Source of the DNA: Blakeslea trispora
Taxonomy: Eukaryota; Mucoromycota; Mucoromycetes; Mucorales; Choanephoraceae
Direction of reading: 5' to 3'
Length of the DNA: 64,000 nt
NCBI GenBank assembly: GCA_025331445.1
Contig: JAIWNE010000041.1
Coordinates: 124,001-188,000, forward strand
Shown: piece by piece, positions 22,882-35,041 of the stretch
How the letters are laid out: each line of letters opens with the position of its first letter
How positions within the stretch are numbered: position 1 is the first letter of the stretch
Made by a program: the position numbers and the translations under genes
Notes under the pieces: generated by a model
What the model was told of the DNA's origin: nothing
Databases searched by the model: none
The model's input: only the letters and a program-made list of their open reading frames with translations

Positions 22882-24492
22882 CTAAGGGATATGAGTAGCA
22901 CCCTTGGCCTGGCGCTGTTGTTGAAGAATCTTCTTTTGTCTGTTTTCTTCATTCTTGAAGGCTGCCTTGGTTGTCTTTTTCTCTTCACGTCGATTCTATA
23001 GCATCATAAGCAACATGTCTCTCTTTTTTTAATGTTATGGCTTACCTTTTTAGCATCCTTCACAGCTTGTTTTCTTGCCTTCTTTTCTTCTTTTGATTCT
23101 ACCTTTGAACGAGCCACACCCTTATTTTCAGCCAATTCCTCTTCTTCTTCACTTTCTTCACTTTCTTCTTCTTCTTCTATTGTCTTTTGTTTTCGAGGTG
23201 CTTCCACAAGCACAGGCATACCTGTCTTTGGATCAATACGAATACGCTTTGAGGGACCTCGATCACTGATGAGAGAAGGATGGTTCTCTAGATTAGAATA
23301 GGTAGAAATGACCGATTGAACATCCCATGTCTCCCGTTGCTTCTGCACTGGTCTCTCTAGTTTTGGTTCTAGCACAGCCTGTGTCAATCGAACATTCTCT
23401 AGTTCAGGTGTAATCTCTGGCTTGACCAATCCCTGTCGTACTGTATCTAACTTGGCTGCTGAACTCTCACCATCCATCTTGGGTTGCATCTTTCTGCCGA
23501 CAATTTCATACTTGTCCAAGAAATCATCCAGAATAGCCTCGAAATCAGCTCTCTCTTCTTCCATTTCTTCACCCGATTCTTCATCCGATTCCTCCGCATA
23601 TTCTTCTTCAATTCGCTCAAATCGATCATCCAATAAGCGAAGTTGTGTGTTACGGTGCATAGCAGAAGAAGAGACAGAGAGGCCAGTTTGTTGTGTTCGA
23701 TAGTCATCCTCATCATCGTCTGAATTGTATCGGTTTTGCTGTAATTTGAACTTTTGAAAAGCAGCTTGCCAGTCATATTCTCCTTCCTGTTGTTCTCCTT
23801 CCTGTTGTTCTCCTTCCTGTTCTTCTTCATACTCTTCTTCTTCATACTCTTCTTCTTCTTCTTCAAAATCACCTTCAGCATTCAATGAATCAAAGAAATC
23901 ATCACCTAAATCATTCTCCACATATTCTTCATCTTCCAATGCTTCCAACACTTCACGTAATCTAGGATCCATATCTGGCTGAAGACCACCATCCAATCCA
24001 GTCTGTTGGTTCATCACACCCACACTCATCTCTACAGCAGAAGGAAGAACACTGTTGGGTAACTGAAGATCTTCTTTCAAGAACCCATCTTCCAGCTTGG
24101 ATTCCTTCTTTTTGGTAGGTGCCTCCAAAAAGACAGCATCAGTAGCATCTCCCATTGTACGTAAATGCTGCATATAATCGTATTCACCATCATCGAAAAA
24201 GATACCATGTTGAGCTGCCTGACCAATACGTTGATCAATTTCATCCTGTGTTAGCTTAGTAGGCTTTGTTTTCACTCGATCGATTTCAGCTTGTGATTTG
24301 TGCTATTCCATTGTTAGTATATGTTTGTGTCGTTATTTTCTAATTCTTTACTTTAAGTTGATTTAACGGCAAGACTTCTTGAAGGACTCGATCGGATGCA
24401 TCAGTATCGTTAATGAGAGGATCCTTTTGGGATCTGTGTACCACATGAAAGTGTTTGGCTGATTTCTTGTCAATGAAAGGTTTTTTGCCCAT
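22882..24492 (-). CDS. LTV1: Ltv1, 40S ribosome assembly factor
   Basis: Pre-40S assembly factor that chaperones head formation of the small subunit and is released after phosphorylation. Exons in transcript order: 24492-24352, 24302-23046 and 22995-22882, giving 503 residues. The N-terminus MGKKPFIDKKSAKHFHVVHR is the family signature. The conserved segment around GIFFDDGEYDYMQHL is followed by a long acidic middle with Glu/Asp runs (about residues 190-290). The end is basic. It shares a 226-base divergent promoter with BFR1, another translation-related gene. Confidence 0.93.
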
Positions 24493-24718
24493 GGTTTATT
24501 ATTAAGAGAAAGATAACGAAAAAAAAAAAAATATATACACATAAAAAAAAAAAGTAAAAAAAAAAGAATGTGGCTTATCGCACTGACTCTTTGGACCCTG
24601 ATTGGACCTCATAAGGTATTTAAAGACAGCCATTCCATTGGCCAGGATGAATTCTCCCCCCTTTCTTCTTCTTCTTCTTTTGCTCTTTCCCTCTTTTTTT
24701 TTCTTTACGCGTTCCAAG
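24493..24718. promoter_or_regulatory. Short divergent promoter, LTV1 and BFR1
   Basis: Only 226 bases separate the start codons of two genes transcribed away from each other. The stretch contains poly-A runs on the LTV1 side and a CT-rich run on the BFR1 side (about 24660-24710). Both products act in ribosome or mRNP biology, so common control from one nucleosome-free region is plausible. Confidence 0.5.
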
Positions 24719-26278
24719 ATGACCACACCTTCTGTTGCTCCTGTTCTTCCTGACCATGTCAAGAAGCCTAATGAAGAAGAACACAAAAAGAACTTGGAAG
24801 CTATCAATGCTAATATCGAGCGTATTCAAAAGCAATTTGTAAGTTTCTTTTTTTATTTATTTAGTGTAAACGAGAGATGAAGTATTCATGTTCTTTAGGA
24901 TGCTGTAAGAGACAAGATTGCCAAGTTGCCTCAAAAGAACGACTCTACTCGTCGTGAAGAACTCAAGGTTGAGTTGGCCGAGATTCGTGAAAAGCAAGCT
25001 GAACTCAAAAAGACTCGTAAGGCTGTTTATGAACAATTGGATGCTATTCATGATTCTATCCGTAAGAAGGTATGCGTATAAAGAGAGGCATGTAGGGTGT
25101 GTGCGTATGGCTAATAAAGCAAAAACTAGGTTGGTTCTATCAAGGGATTCCAAACCAAGATTCCTTTCAAGACAACAGCTGAAGTCGATGAACGTATTGC
25201 GTAAGTGAAGTGTACCTTAACCCCCCCTTGATTCTAATCTAACCCAACGGTACTTTTTTTCTTTAGTGAACTTGAAAAGAAGATTGAAGGTGGTGTTCGT
25301 ATTGTCGAAGAGAAGAAGGTAACTATAGACATCTATACAGATAGCCGTATTCACACTCTTTCTTAGATGCTTCAAGAAATCTCTTTATTAAAGCGTAACC
25401 GTCTTTCTGTTGAAGATATTGATGAGCAACAAAATGAGATCAACAGAGAAAGAAGCATTCAGGATGAGCTCAAAAAGAACATTGATGAATCTGAAGCCAA
25501 GCGTCTGAGTGATCGTTATGAAGCCCTGGATGCCGAATTCAAGGAACTCAACCAAGATCAAAACAAGCAACGTGAGGCCCGTAACAAGCTCTATGATGAG
25601 CGTAGTCGTCTCAAGGCTCAGTTGGATGAAGAGTACGGCAAGATGCGTACCTTGCGTGATGAACACCGCAAGAACAATGATGAATACTATAACTTTGTTC
25701 GTCAATTGAGAGAATATAAGCGTGAACAAGAACAGTTGCGTAAACTTCAAGAGGAACAAGAAAAGCGTGAAGAGGCTGCTCGACAAGAACTTGAACTGGC
25801 TTCCTTGCCTGCCTTTGAATCTGAATTGGCTCTCTGTGATAACCTGACTGTCTTTTTGGAGGGTTTCTTGAGTAAGCAACAGACTCAGGTAGCTACAGAT
25901 GCTCCATCCGATGTGGCTCATGCATTTGAAGGTATGGTCATCAAAAAGAAGGATGATGATGAGGACATGTTCTTTAGTGGCAAGAAGAGCACAAAGAAGA
26001 ACAGCAATAAGCAAAAGGAAAAGAAGTCAGATACACTCAAGTTGCCCTTGGCTACCATGGAAGCCTTTTTTGATATCAAGGTGACTGTGCCTACCAAGAT
26101 CAGTGAAGTCCCTGCCACCATTCAAAAGCTAAAGGAACGTAAGGCTTATTACCTTGCTGAACAACCCAAGGCTACTGAGTTGAACAAGAAGAAGGCTGAA
26201 GAAAAGATGGCTGCTATGAAGCAACAAGAAGAACAAGAAGAACAAGAAGAACAACAACAGCAACAACAAGAAGAATAA
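24719..26278 (+). CDS. BFR1: Bfr1, mRNP-associated coiled-coil protein
   Basis: Budding yeast Bfr1 binds polysomes and mRNPs and affects secretion and nuclear segregation. Exons 24719-24838, 24899-25069, 25130-25200, 25267-25318 and 25367-26278 give 441 residues. Nearly the whole protein is charged coiled coil, with the family segments DAVRDKIAKLP and TTAEVDERIAELEKKI followed by SLLKRNRLSVEDIDEQ. The C-terminal third holds KKKDDDEDMFF and then an expanded EEQEEQ and polyglutamine tail. Starting at 24719 gives a proline-containing N-terminus (MTTPSVAPVLPDHVKKP) typical of the family. Confidence 0.9.
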
Positions 26279-26331
26279 GAGAATCGCTTTTTAACATATA
26301 ATTAAATAATCATCATCATAATATATAGACT

Positions 26332-26912
26332 TTATAAATTCTTATACAAGAGAAAGGCATCTCTGTTTTCAGCTAATTTATAATAATCTTGCACTACTTG
26401 TTGTATTCGAAATCCATGTTGAAGGTAGAATCCTATGGCTGCCTGATTGACTGTTTGTACATGCAAATAAAGGCACGTGATCATTGGATTCTGTCTAGCA
26501 TAATCCATCATATAGCTCAACAAGACACTGCCTAAACATAAGAATGAATGATGGATTCAACAGAACAATCAGTGTTAATACCTAATCCTAAACGACGGTA
26601 TTGTTGCAAGACACCCAAGGTCATCATATAGATCTTGGCTGTACCCATGCTAGAATATTCAAGTCGACAACAGATGGCACCTGCATAATGTTGATTATGA
26701 TAGACTAATATAAAAAGGGGTGAATCAAACAAAACAAAAAAAAACAAAAAAAGAAAAGTGAGGTTATTTTACTTGCTCATCTTTACTAGATCACCCGCAT
26801 TCAATACTTCATCATAAAACCGATGACCATAACTGACTGGAAATACGCGTTGATGAAGTTCCATCAGTTGAGGAAGTGTCTCTAGTGTGACATTACGTAG
26901 ACTTAGACTCAT
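26332..26912 (-). CDS. NAA50: N-alpha-acetyltransferase 50 (NAA50/San)
   Basis: GNAT acetyltransferase that modifies protein N-termini, usually bound to the NatA complex. Exons in transcript order: 26912-26777, 26704-26582 and 26531-26332, giving 152 residues, close to the usual length. Family features are FPVSYGHRFYDEVL (peptide binding), IYMMTLGVLQQYRRLGLG (acetyl-CoA loop RRLGLG), and LHVQTVNQAAIGFYLQHGF. The first intron (26776-26705) starts GCAAGTAA; only this GC donor gives a frame-true join, DLVKMIYHNQHYAGA, that aligns without gaps to the family. Confidence 0.9.
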
Positions 26913-27003
26913 TATTTTAGAATAATAAAAGTAAGAAAAGAAGGCAATATCATTTTTTTTTTGATGTTTTTTTAATATTTTTTAATATATTTTTTTTTAG
27001 TTC

Positions 27004-28148
27004 ATGATACCTCCATTACCCAACATCAGCTCCACCTATCAGCCTCAACAGCCTATAGCCAAGATCCATACTCAACAAGATATTGATCAGTTTGTTGAAT
27101 CAGAGGCATTTAAGCGACTCATGACCTTTGTGGCTCTTTTAAATCAGAGTGTGACTGGAAAGAAAGTGTCTGATGATGTCTTGGTGTCTAGTGTAAGTGA
27201 TGGAGTGATAACAAAAAAGAAAAAATAGTAGCTCATATCCATATTAGCAAACACAACGTATTTTAGACATGTTGACCACATTAGAGGGTTGGGTGGATGC
27301 GATTGAACCTTGTGAACAACCTCAACGGTTTGGTAATAAAGCATTTCGACAGTTTATAAAGCAATTGGAAGAGGTAAAAGAACAAAGCAGATCCAATCGA
27401 CTTTTTTTTTATTATTAACAAAAAAAAAAACCATTAGTCAAGTCAATTGTTGCAACAAGAGGCACTTGCATCTGATTTACATCAGGCTATTCCCGAACTA
27501 TCCGATTATCTGATCCATGGATTTGGGAATGCGACACGTATTGATTATGGCTCAGGACATGAACTGAGTTTTGTTGCTTGGTTGGCTGGGATTGCGTTGT
27601 TGGGTGGGTTGGGTGTAGAGGATTATGAGGCAATTGTGTTGCGTATCTTTGTACGGTACCTTGAACTGGTCAGGAAGATTCAGAAGCGATATACATTAGA
27701 GCCTGCTGGAAGTCATGGTGTATGGGGATTAGACGATCATCAATTCTTACCTTATGTTTGGGGGAGTGCCCAATTGATCAGTAAGTGAGTGTGATAGATC
27801 AAACAGAATGACTGATTGTGATTTAGATCATCCTCAATTACAGCCTAAATCAATTCAACAACCTGATCTTGTCCATCAAATGGCACGTGACTATCTTTAC
27901 TTTCGCTCAATTGAATTCATTTTAGAGGTAAGGCAATCTCTAACAAGAAACTTGAACACAAATCCAACTAGGATGACTAGGTCAAGAGAGGACCCTTTTT
28001 TGAACATTCGCCCATGTTGAACGATATTGCGTCTGTTGCCAGTTGGTCTAAAGTGAACACAGGCATGACAAAGATGTTTATGGCTGAAGTATTAAAGAAA
28101 GTACCAGTCGTTCAGCACTTTCGATTTGGTTGCTTATTTCCTTTTTAA
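27004..28148 (+). CDS. PP2A activator PTPA (Rrd/Ypa type)
   Basis: Peptidyl-prolyl isomerase-like chaperone that activates the catalytic subunit of protein phosphatase 2A. Exons 27004-27192, 27248-27373, 27438-27780, 27827-27927 and 27981-28148 give 308 residues. Family signatures include [53 protein letters not shown] and [17 protein letters not shown]. The C-terminus [11 protein letters not shown] is also typical. The acceptor of the first intron has two options; 27248 was preferred because it keeps the family spacing. Whether it is the Rrd1 or Rrd2 paralogue cannot be told. Its stop is 6 bases from the stop of convergent RAD9. Confidence 0.93.
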
Positions 28149-28154
28149 TAATTA

Positions 28155-29449
28155 TCAAGATGATTTATCTAATGAAGGTAAAGACATTGGACTGCTTTCC
28201 TTTTGTTTGTTCTTTTGGAGTCGAATACGTTCAATGGTAGTCAAACGACGGTATTGTTGTTGTTGAGAGAGTGTGGAAGATGCTTGACTGTCTGATAAAG
28301 GTTGTGGTATAGTATCATGATCTCTTCTTTGAGGACTCGGTTGGGAGACAGGTTCAACCACTCTACTACTGTCTTGAGAAGAGGAAGTGGTAGGTGAGGA
28401 GATGATGGGGGGTCGATGTCTTTTGACTGCTGTACTGGCATAACTCTGTTCTTCTTCTGAGATGGGGTGGAGATGTTCAGGTTTCGTCATGATGGCTACC
28501 AACACAATCATGGTGGATTGATATCGATAACGAAACAAGATGGGCCTATCCATCATTAGAACAAGACAAAAAAATCATTTTCTATAGTCTCAAAGTTACC
28601 TTCCGGGTGCTGTAAATTCAAGAGTCAACATACTTTCCATCATATCCACATAATCAATCATGGTCTTGAAGTCCTTTAGATTGACCACCAAAGTCATAGG
28701 CTCTAATTCATAACTCTTGAAATCTGCCTTTGGGATCATAAAGCTTGATTTGACAGGTCGATCAGCAAACAGACAACTGCTATCATCAAAGGAAGACATC
28801 AAGGTGATCTTTTGAGGGTCAAGCACGATAGCCAACTCTTGAATACGTGGATCAAATTTGTTCATATAGACCTTGAACACACCAGGCTCACATTCAAGAC
28901 GATAAGGGTGGTTCTGTTGAAAGAGATGGACAATGGGATCACCATCGTTATACCAGATCGTGTTCTTTTTGGTGACACCATTACGATAGATCAGTTTGGT
29001 GTAGATACGATCCTCAGGTGCTTGAGCAATACGGAGATGACATTCTTTGATGTTTCGGATGCCGGACATGTTCTTCTTGAGGATACTGTTGATGTTCCGG
29101 TTAGAGACAGTACAAGGAATCGAGGTCTGGTTAGATCCTCTGCGTAGTAGTTTGTAGTCCTTGAAGAATTCACGAGCTATATGAATCACTGCTTGTGCTG
29201 TACGATTTCCATTGAATGCAGACAATAAAAACTAGATTGTGTGAGTGATGTCTTTTATTATCACATTGTATTGTTTTACTTGTTCATTGCGTGCTTCTAG
29301 ACTAACAAGTTCACCAAAATGAGAGAGTGCATCTAAAATACCTGAAAAGGCTAATCATTCCCTTTCTCTTCTTTAGTCTTTTTTATAAACTATTTTCTAA
29401 TGAGTATACCTTGAAAGTTTTCACTTGGTAAAATGGCCTCAAATTCCAT
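28155..29449 (-). CDS. RAD9: Rad9, subunit of the 9-1-1 checkpoint clamp
   Basis: With Rad1 and Hus1 it forms the DNA-damage clamp that activates ATR signalling. Exons in transcript order: 29449-29410, 29341-29280, 29231-28600 and 28545-28155, giving 374 residues. The N-terminal two-thirds match the PCNA-like fold of Rad9 (MEFEAILPSENFQ; then NRTAQAVIHIAREFF; then the second PCNA half with DFKSYELEPMTLVVNLKDFK). The last ~100 residues are polar and Ser/Pro/Gln-rich, as expected for the phosphorylated Rad9 tail that binds TopBP1 homologues. No 3'-5' exonuclease claim is made. It is convergent with the PTPA gene, six bases away. Confidence 0.85.
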
Positions 29450-29509
29450 GGTTTATGCAAACAATAAAAATAAAAAAATAAAAAGAGAAAGAGATAGAAA
29501 GGATTTTAA

Positions 29510-30112
29510 TTAGCCTTGTTTTCTCTGAAGTCGATGACTGATTCGAGTAGGTGCAGTTTCGGGTACTTCTGAGTCTAGAAAATAATGATTGTAATGGACA
29601 GGCTGTCTTCTTGTTCGAAGTTGAGGTGGTTCAATCAACACAGGCACAATTGCTTTACGAGCTGCCTTTTGTTGTCTCTTGCGTTCGTTTTCTTGTTCTT
29701 GATCAGCTAAAGGATAAAGCTGGATAATCTGCTCTCTCAAGGGACCCTCTGTCTTGTGTTTGGCTGATAAACTATGGACAAGTGATTCAAGTCCCTCTCT
29801 ATCCTTACAGACTGTTTCCCATTCATCTAACTGGTGTTTATTTGGTTTTTCACGCCAAACCCAACAAGAGTCTAGATAGGATAAGTCTGAAAGTAAAAGT
29901 TACATGTCAAACAGTTTTTATTTACCTCCAAATTGCCAATAAATACGCTTTTTACTGTCTATTCCAATAGGTGATGTTGTATGAGATGTGCCTTGTATAT
30001 TTTGTTTCAGTGCTTGATTATCTTGTAATTGCCATTCAATCAAACATTGTAATAGATCAAGCTAAATATCAAGAAATACGCATGAACAAACAGAGAGATT
30101 GTGTATGTATTC

Positions 30113-30181
<69 letters not shown>

Positions 30182-30625
30182 GTTTATGCTTACTTTGGTA
30201 TCTACAGGTAATGATTTAAAGGGTTGTTTGGTTAATGGATTGTGAGTGATATCGAGTGATTTCATCTTTTGTTGTACTAATTGTTGAAATGCTATTTTAT
30301 AAGATCTATTCTCTCCTTTTCTTTTTAATAAATTGGCTTCTGTTTCTTATATGATTTGTCTTTACTCTATAAGATGTTTACGATTAAGACAGTTGCTTAA
30401 GCTGGTGCAGATGATTTGATGAACCAGTTCACTCTCTTCTAATTCAATTTCTCTTGTCAATTCCTATCAAATAACACTCAATTCACGATCAAATCATGGT
30501 TAAATAAAGATATCTACATAGGGTGTAAATAGAGGTAAATGATGAAATAAGGGAATATCCAGTGTATGAAAGGTAAAGCTAAATGCATAAATAAAAGCAA
30601 TTTGCCATTCTTGAAAAGGTGTCAT
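29510..30625 (-). CDS. DDT/WHIM-type chromatin-remodelling protein (putative)
   Basis: Likely an accessory subunit of an ISWI-like remodeller. The N-terminus (FQEWQIAFIYAFSFTFHTLDIP then ESELVHQIICTSLS) resembles a DDT domain. Downstream, SPIGIDSKKRIYWQFGD followed by SCWVWREKP resembles the WHIM-type motif found in BAZ, CECR2 and RSF1 proteins (PLGxDxxGxxYWxF). A basic tail follows. The first exons (30625-30518, then from 30463) and the last parts (to 29510) are clear. One internal acceptor near 30330 is ambiguous, so a few residues around residue 65 are uncertain. One intron carries a 60-base GA/CT microsatellite. Assignment rests on motif resemblance only. Confidence 0.55.
30116..30175. 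repeat. (CT)n microsatellite inside an intron
   Basis: About 30 CT units on the plus strand, which appear as GA units in the transcript of the DDT/WHIM gene. It lies in the intron between the codons for VDTK and LDLLQC. Confidence 0.9.
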
Positions 30626-30681
30626 TTTTAATAAAAAAAAAGAGAGAAAAAAAAAAGAGAAAATTTTTATTATTATTATTT

Positions 30682-32013
30682 TTATGATGGCGAACGACCT
30701 ACGGTAAATAAAAGTACACAGCCAATAACAAGGATAGAACCAAGGCCTTTATAAGGTGTAAAACCTTAAATCGATAGAGAAATAAAAATTCAGAAATCAC
30801 TCATTCAATTCAACAATAACTTACATTGAGCAGCATCGCTTGAACAATACCATGCATCACTAATCACATAGATCAAAACAGCACGAAGGCCCTGAAGGAT
30901 ACCCGTGGCCACACTGCCTGTTCGGTCAATCAATTCATAATAGTTCCATGAATGACAGGCATTGGACACACTGACTAAGCCATACATCCCTAGGATTGCC
31001 TCTATAGATGCTGTGGGTTGGATCAGTTGAGAGAAGCGTGGTAAGGTATAGACTAGGATCCAAAGACAGGAGATAGCAGATGTATAGAGACCTGTTGTAA
31101 AACAGACACGAGCAGCTAAGGGAGGTGGCTTTTGTTGAGACATGATATAATCTGAATAAACATAGACACAGGCTGATAGATAAAAAAAAAAGAAGTTATA
31201 GAAATGATGGCTTTTCTTCTTTGTTTTTCTTACCATAGAAAAAAGTACCCCCAATTGTCATCAAGGTACCAAATAACAAGAGAGAAGCTGCCTCTGTCTG
31301 AACATTAAAACTATCAAATGAACTGACAGTCAAACCTACACTTGTACCCACAATAGCAATCCATTGAAGTTTCGATAGCTTTCGATTCATCAGAAACCAA
31401 GTCAGGATAGCACACCAAATAACCACACTACTATAGATGACTTGATACATCTAATCACAAGAAATGAATAAAATGTTTACATGAAATAGATCAATCATCT
31501 TATTTACACCACTGCCCACAATAGCAAATCCAAAAGTAACACAGAAATTGGCAAAGACATCCAACACAGCTAATTTCATGATAGATCGATGTTGAACAGG
31601 TCCTTCCTCATATCTCTCTGCTATGCTTGGTTCTTCTGTCATGGAAGCCTGTTTTGGTGCATTCAATAAAGATAGCTTACATTTCTTCATTTTCTTTTAG
31701 GGGTTACCATAGCAACATCTTCCTGTTGATTCAACTGTTGATATCTCTTTTGCTTATTTCTCAACAAGATAGGTATCAACAATCCAACCATGACCATCCC
31801 GAGATATTGCGATAATTGAGCTAAATAACTATCGCCCGCTTTAGAAATAATAAAGTAAATTTATTGAAATAAAGTGTAAATAGTGCATTTATGTTTACTT
31901 GCTGCCTTATGGTAAAATAACCATTGTGTACCCAAAGTAGTCGACAGACCAGTCAACAGAAACATGACTTGATGAAAGACAATGGTTGTTAACTCATGAC
32001 GCATGCCTAACAT
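30682..32013 (-). CDS. SLC35-type drug/metabolite transporter (SLC35F6-like)
   Basis: Polytopic transporter of the DMT superfamily; substrate unknown. Exons in transcript order: 32013-31899, 31838-31708, 31648-31508, 31450-31234, 31172-30825 and 30764-30682, giving 344 residues. About nine to ten membrane helices are visible. The second half of the fold begins at KLAVLDVFANFCVTFGFAIV, followed by GSGMYQVIYSSVVIWCAIL, the usual SLC35F6 arrangement. The start is the first ATG of the clear exon. Splice-like sites upstream (to about 32220) suggest non-coding 5' exons, because no ATG there stays open. Confidence 0.8.
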
Positions 32014-32411
32014 CAGGAGAAAACGTCTATGAATAATTAAAAAAAAAAAAGGTTGATTAAATGACGGGATCTTAATAAAAAAAAAGAGAGAGAGAATACA
32101 GGAGCGATTTTTTTTTTTTTGGGTTTCTCCTTGATTTCGCTATTGTCAATCACTGCATGTTTTCTGAAATAATAATAATAACAAAAAAAAAAGGAAAAGA
32201 GAGCTTACCTTAGGGACTGAATGAGAAAAACAACTTTACTTTTTTGTATCTTTTTTATATGGGTAGTTCAGTACTTTTTTGTTACATGTTGCCCAATTTT
32301 CAATAAAGTTAAAATAAACACAAAGCGGTGTTTTTCTGTCAAAAAACAGTCAGGTTTCAAAATTTTTTTAATCTTCTCTCTCTCTCTTTCTTTCTTTATT
32401 CACTGTCAGTC
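32014..32411. other. Shared upstream region of transporter and TRM4
   Basis: Holds the probable untranslated first exons of the minus-strand transporter (donor-like and acceptor-like sites near 32160-32215) and the promoter of TRM4, which is pyrimidine-rich near 32375-32400. No separate gene was recognised. Confidence 0.4.
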
Positions 32412-34920
32412 ATGGGATTCGGTAAAAAGAGACGTGGCAATAAAGGCCAAAAGAAGGTAAATAGAATGCAAAGCAAGATTGCTTCCTTGGCTCACTCTGT
32501 TTTCCTTTGCTTTATGGTAGCCCGAACAAGGCGATACAAAACAAAAGTTCTTTGATGAACGCAATCCTTTTGCCGAGATCGAAAGAGACAATGCTGCTTT
32601 CAAGGAGTATTATCAAGTAAATTGGCTATTGCTTTTAAGAAAGGAAAAAAAAGACAACAACTGACCCTTCAGAAACATGAATTAGAAACAAAACATCTTG
32701 CCTGCAGAAGAATTTGATCAGTTTTATGAATTTATCAAGACAATTTTACCTAGTACTTTCCGTATCACAGGCAACAAGACGTAAGTGAAGGAGGGAAAAA
32801 TGCTATTAAAAAAAAAAGAGATCTAATGTGTTATCTATCAGAACGGCTATGGAAATCTTAAAAGTGGTAGAAAAGACATATGTGCCTAACATGCAAAATG
32901 TCATGATTGATGGTGTCAAGATTGAACCTCCTCGTCCTTTGCCTTGGTATCCCGATCACCTTGGCTGGCAAGTGAATGCACCTCGTTTGGTTATCAAGAA
33001 ATCACCTGAATTTCAAAAATTCCATAAATTTATGGTGACTGAAACAGAAGCGGTAAGCGAGAGAGAGAGAGAGAGAGAAAATGCAGTCTATCAATTTTCG
33101 GAAACAAAAAAGAAAAACTAAAAAGACGGAACGGATAGGGTAACATCAGTCGACAAGAAGCTGTCAGTATGGTACCTCCTCTTTTGATGGACATTCAACC
33201 TCATCAATGGGTATTGGATATGTGCGCTGCTCCTGGATCAAAGACAGCTCAGATCATCGAAGCAGTACACTCAAATGATAAATTAAACGAAATGCCTACA
33301 GGTTTAGTAGTTGCTAACGATGCAGACTACAAACGTAGCCATATGTTGGTCCATCAATCCAAGCGTCTGCAATCCCCTTGTTTCATGGCCACCAACCACG
33401 ATGGTGCTCATTTCCCCAACATCCATATCCCTCATGAAGGAAAAGCACAGACTTGGCAGTTTGATCGTGTCTTGTGTGATGTCCCCTGTAGTGGTGATGG
33501 TACAATCCGAAAGAACGAAAAGATCTGGACAAACTGGAAGGCTCAGGATGGTCTTCAGCTTCATTCCACTCAGGTTCAAATCTTTGCCCGTGGCTGTCAA
33601 CTGGTCAAGGTCGGTGGTCGTATTGTCTATTCAACCTGTTCCTTCAACCCTATCGAAAACGAAGCCGTTGTGGCTGAGGTCTTGCGTCAGACCAAGGGTG
33701 CTATCCGTCTGTTGGATGTCTCTCATCAACTTCCTGAACTCAAGCGTCGTCCAGGCTTAAGAGATTGGAAGGTGATGAGCAAAGAAGGTGTCTGGATTGA
33801 TTCGGTCGAGGACATTCAAGAGGAAAAGTTCCGCAAGAAACACCCCAAGAGCACATTCCCTCCTACTCAAGAGGAAGCAGACCAGATGCATTTAGAACGT
33901 TGTCTTCGTATCTACCCTCATCAACAGGATACCGGTGGTTTCTTTGTGGCTGTCTTTGAAAAGGTAGCTCCCTTGACTGCTGCTGACCGTATTGCTGTTG
34001 CCCTGAAGGAAGGCCAACAGGCCAATCCCAAGGATGTAGAACAAGAAGAAAAGGAAGAGATGCAGTTGGATACAGCTAAGCGCGTCAGTGAAGAAAAAGA
34101 GCAAGAAGAACCCGACAAGAAGAAGCTCAAGACAGAAAACAACAAGCCGTTTGAAAGTAAACCTAAGCGTGATGTACCTGGCATCAAGGAAGCTCCATTT
34201 GAGATGTTACCCTCAGATTCAGCCGATCTGGATGAGATCACTCAGTTCTATGGTCTTGATCCTTCTTTCCCTCGCGACCAATTCTTATTACGTTCCGATG
34301 GTCAAGCCAAGGGTCGTAGTCTTTATTTCGTTTCGAGTTCGATCAAGCGTGTGTTGGAGTCTAGAGAGTTTTCTCGATTGAACACTGTCAATACAGGTGT
34401 CCGCCTGTTTGTCCGTCAATCATCACCTGTAGAAGCCTGTCCGTTCCGATTAACCTCTGAAGGTTTGCCCATCTTGAACGATGTCGTTAACCAACAACGC
34501 CGTGTGACTGTCGATATGGCTTCACTCAAAGTGTTGTTGGTAGAGGCCTTCCCTACGTTAGATCAGTTCCCTGCCGATGCAGTCGAACATCTTCGTCAGA
34601 TCGAAACTGGTTGTTGTATTGTTCAGGTAGAGTCTGAGGATAAAGAGATCTTGAGTGTGCCCTTGATTTTGCCTGTCTGGAAGGGAAAGAATTCAATGAA
34701 TGTCTTGTTGAACAAGAAAGATAAACGTTCGCTTTGTCAGCGTATTTTTGATATCATACCTGAAAGTACACCAGATCATCTTATCAAGAAATCCACTGAA
34801 CATCAAGCACTCCGTGATCAACAAGATGCCGCTGCTGCTGCTGCTGCTACTACTACTACTGCTCTTGCTACTGAAGTGGATACAACCGAAGCTGATACAA
34901 ACACTACAGGAACTGATTAA
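32412..34920 (+). CDS. TRM4: tRNA (cytosine-5) methyltransferase Trm4/NSUN2
   Basis: S-adenosylmethionine-dependent enzyme that makes m5C at several tRNA positions, in the nucleus. Exons 32412-32456, 32521-32616, 32686-32780, 32842-33052 and 33139-34920 give 742 residues. The basic start MGFGKKRRGNKGQKK is typical. The SAM-binding motif is VLDMCAAPGSKTAQ, and the two RNA m5C methyltransferase cysteines are in DVPCSGDGT and YSTCSFNP, so the enzyme should be active. A Trm4-specific C-terminal domain follows the acidic linker at about residues 490-530. The last 30 residues are an Ala/Thr-rich tail from a trinucleotide run (about 34830-34862). Confidence 0.95.
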
Positions 34921-35041
34921 TTTTTTAAATATCGAATTTAGATAATTTTGTTGTAAATAGGCGTTTTAATTCATTTGAAAAAAAAAAAATTGGGAAAAAT
35001 AAATAGCTTATAGTATCTCTTTTTTTTTGTTTTTCATGTTT

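Noticed and set aside
25388..26014. A 208-codon minus-strand frame rich in Leu/Ile/Phe opposite BFR1.
   Set aside because: It is the complement of the charged Lys/Glu-rich coiled coil of BFR1, which always yields hydrophobic antisense frames.
32014..32220. An extra coding exon at the 5' end of the SLC35-type transporter.
   Set aside because: The splice-like sites are present, but the only upstream ATGs meet a stop within a few codons, so these are better read as untranslated exons.
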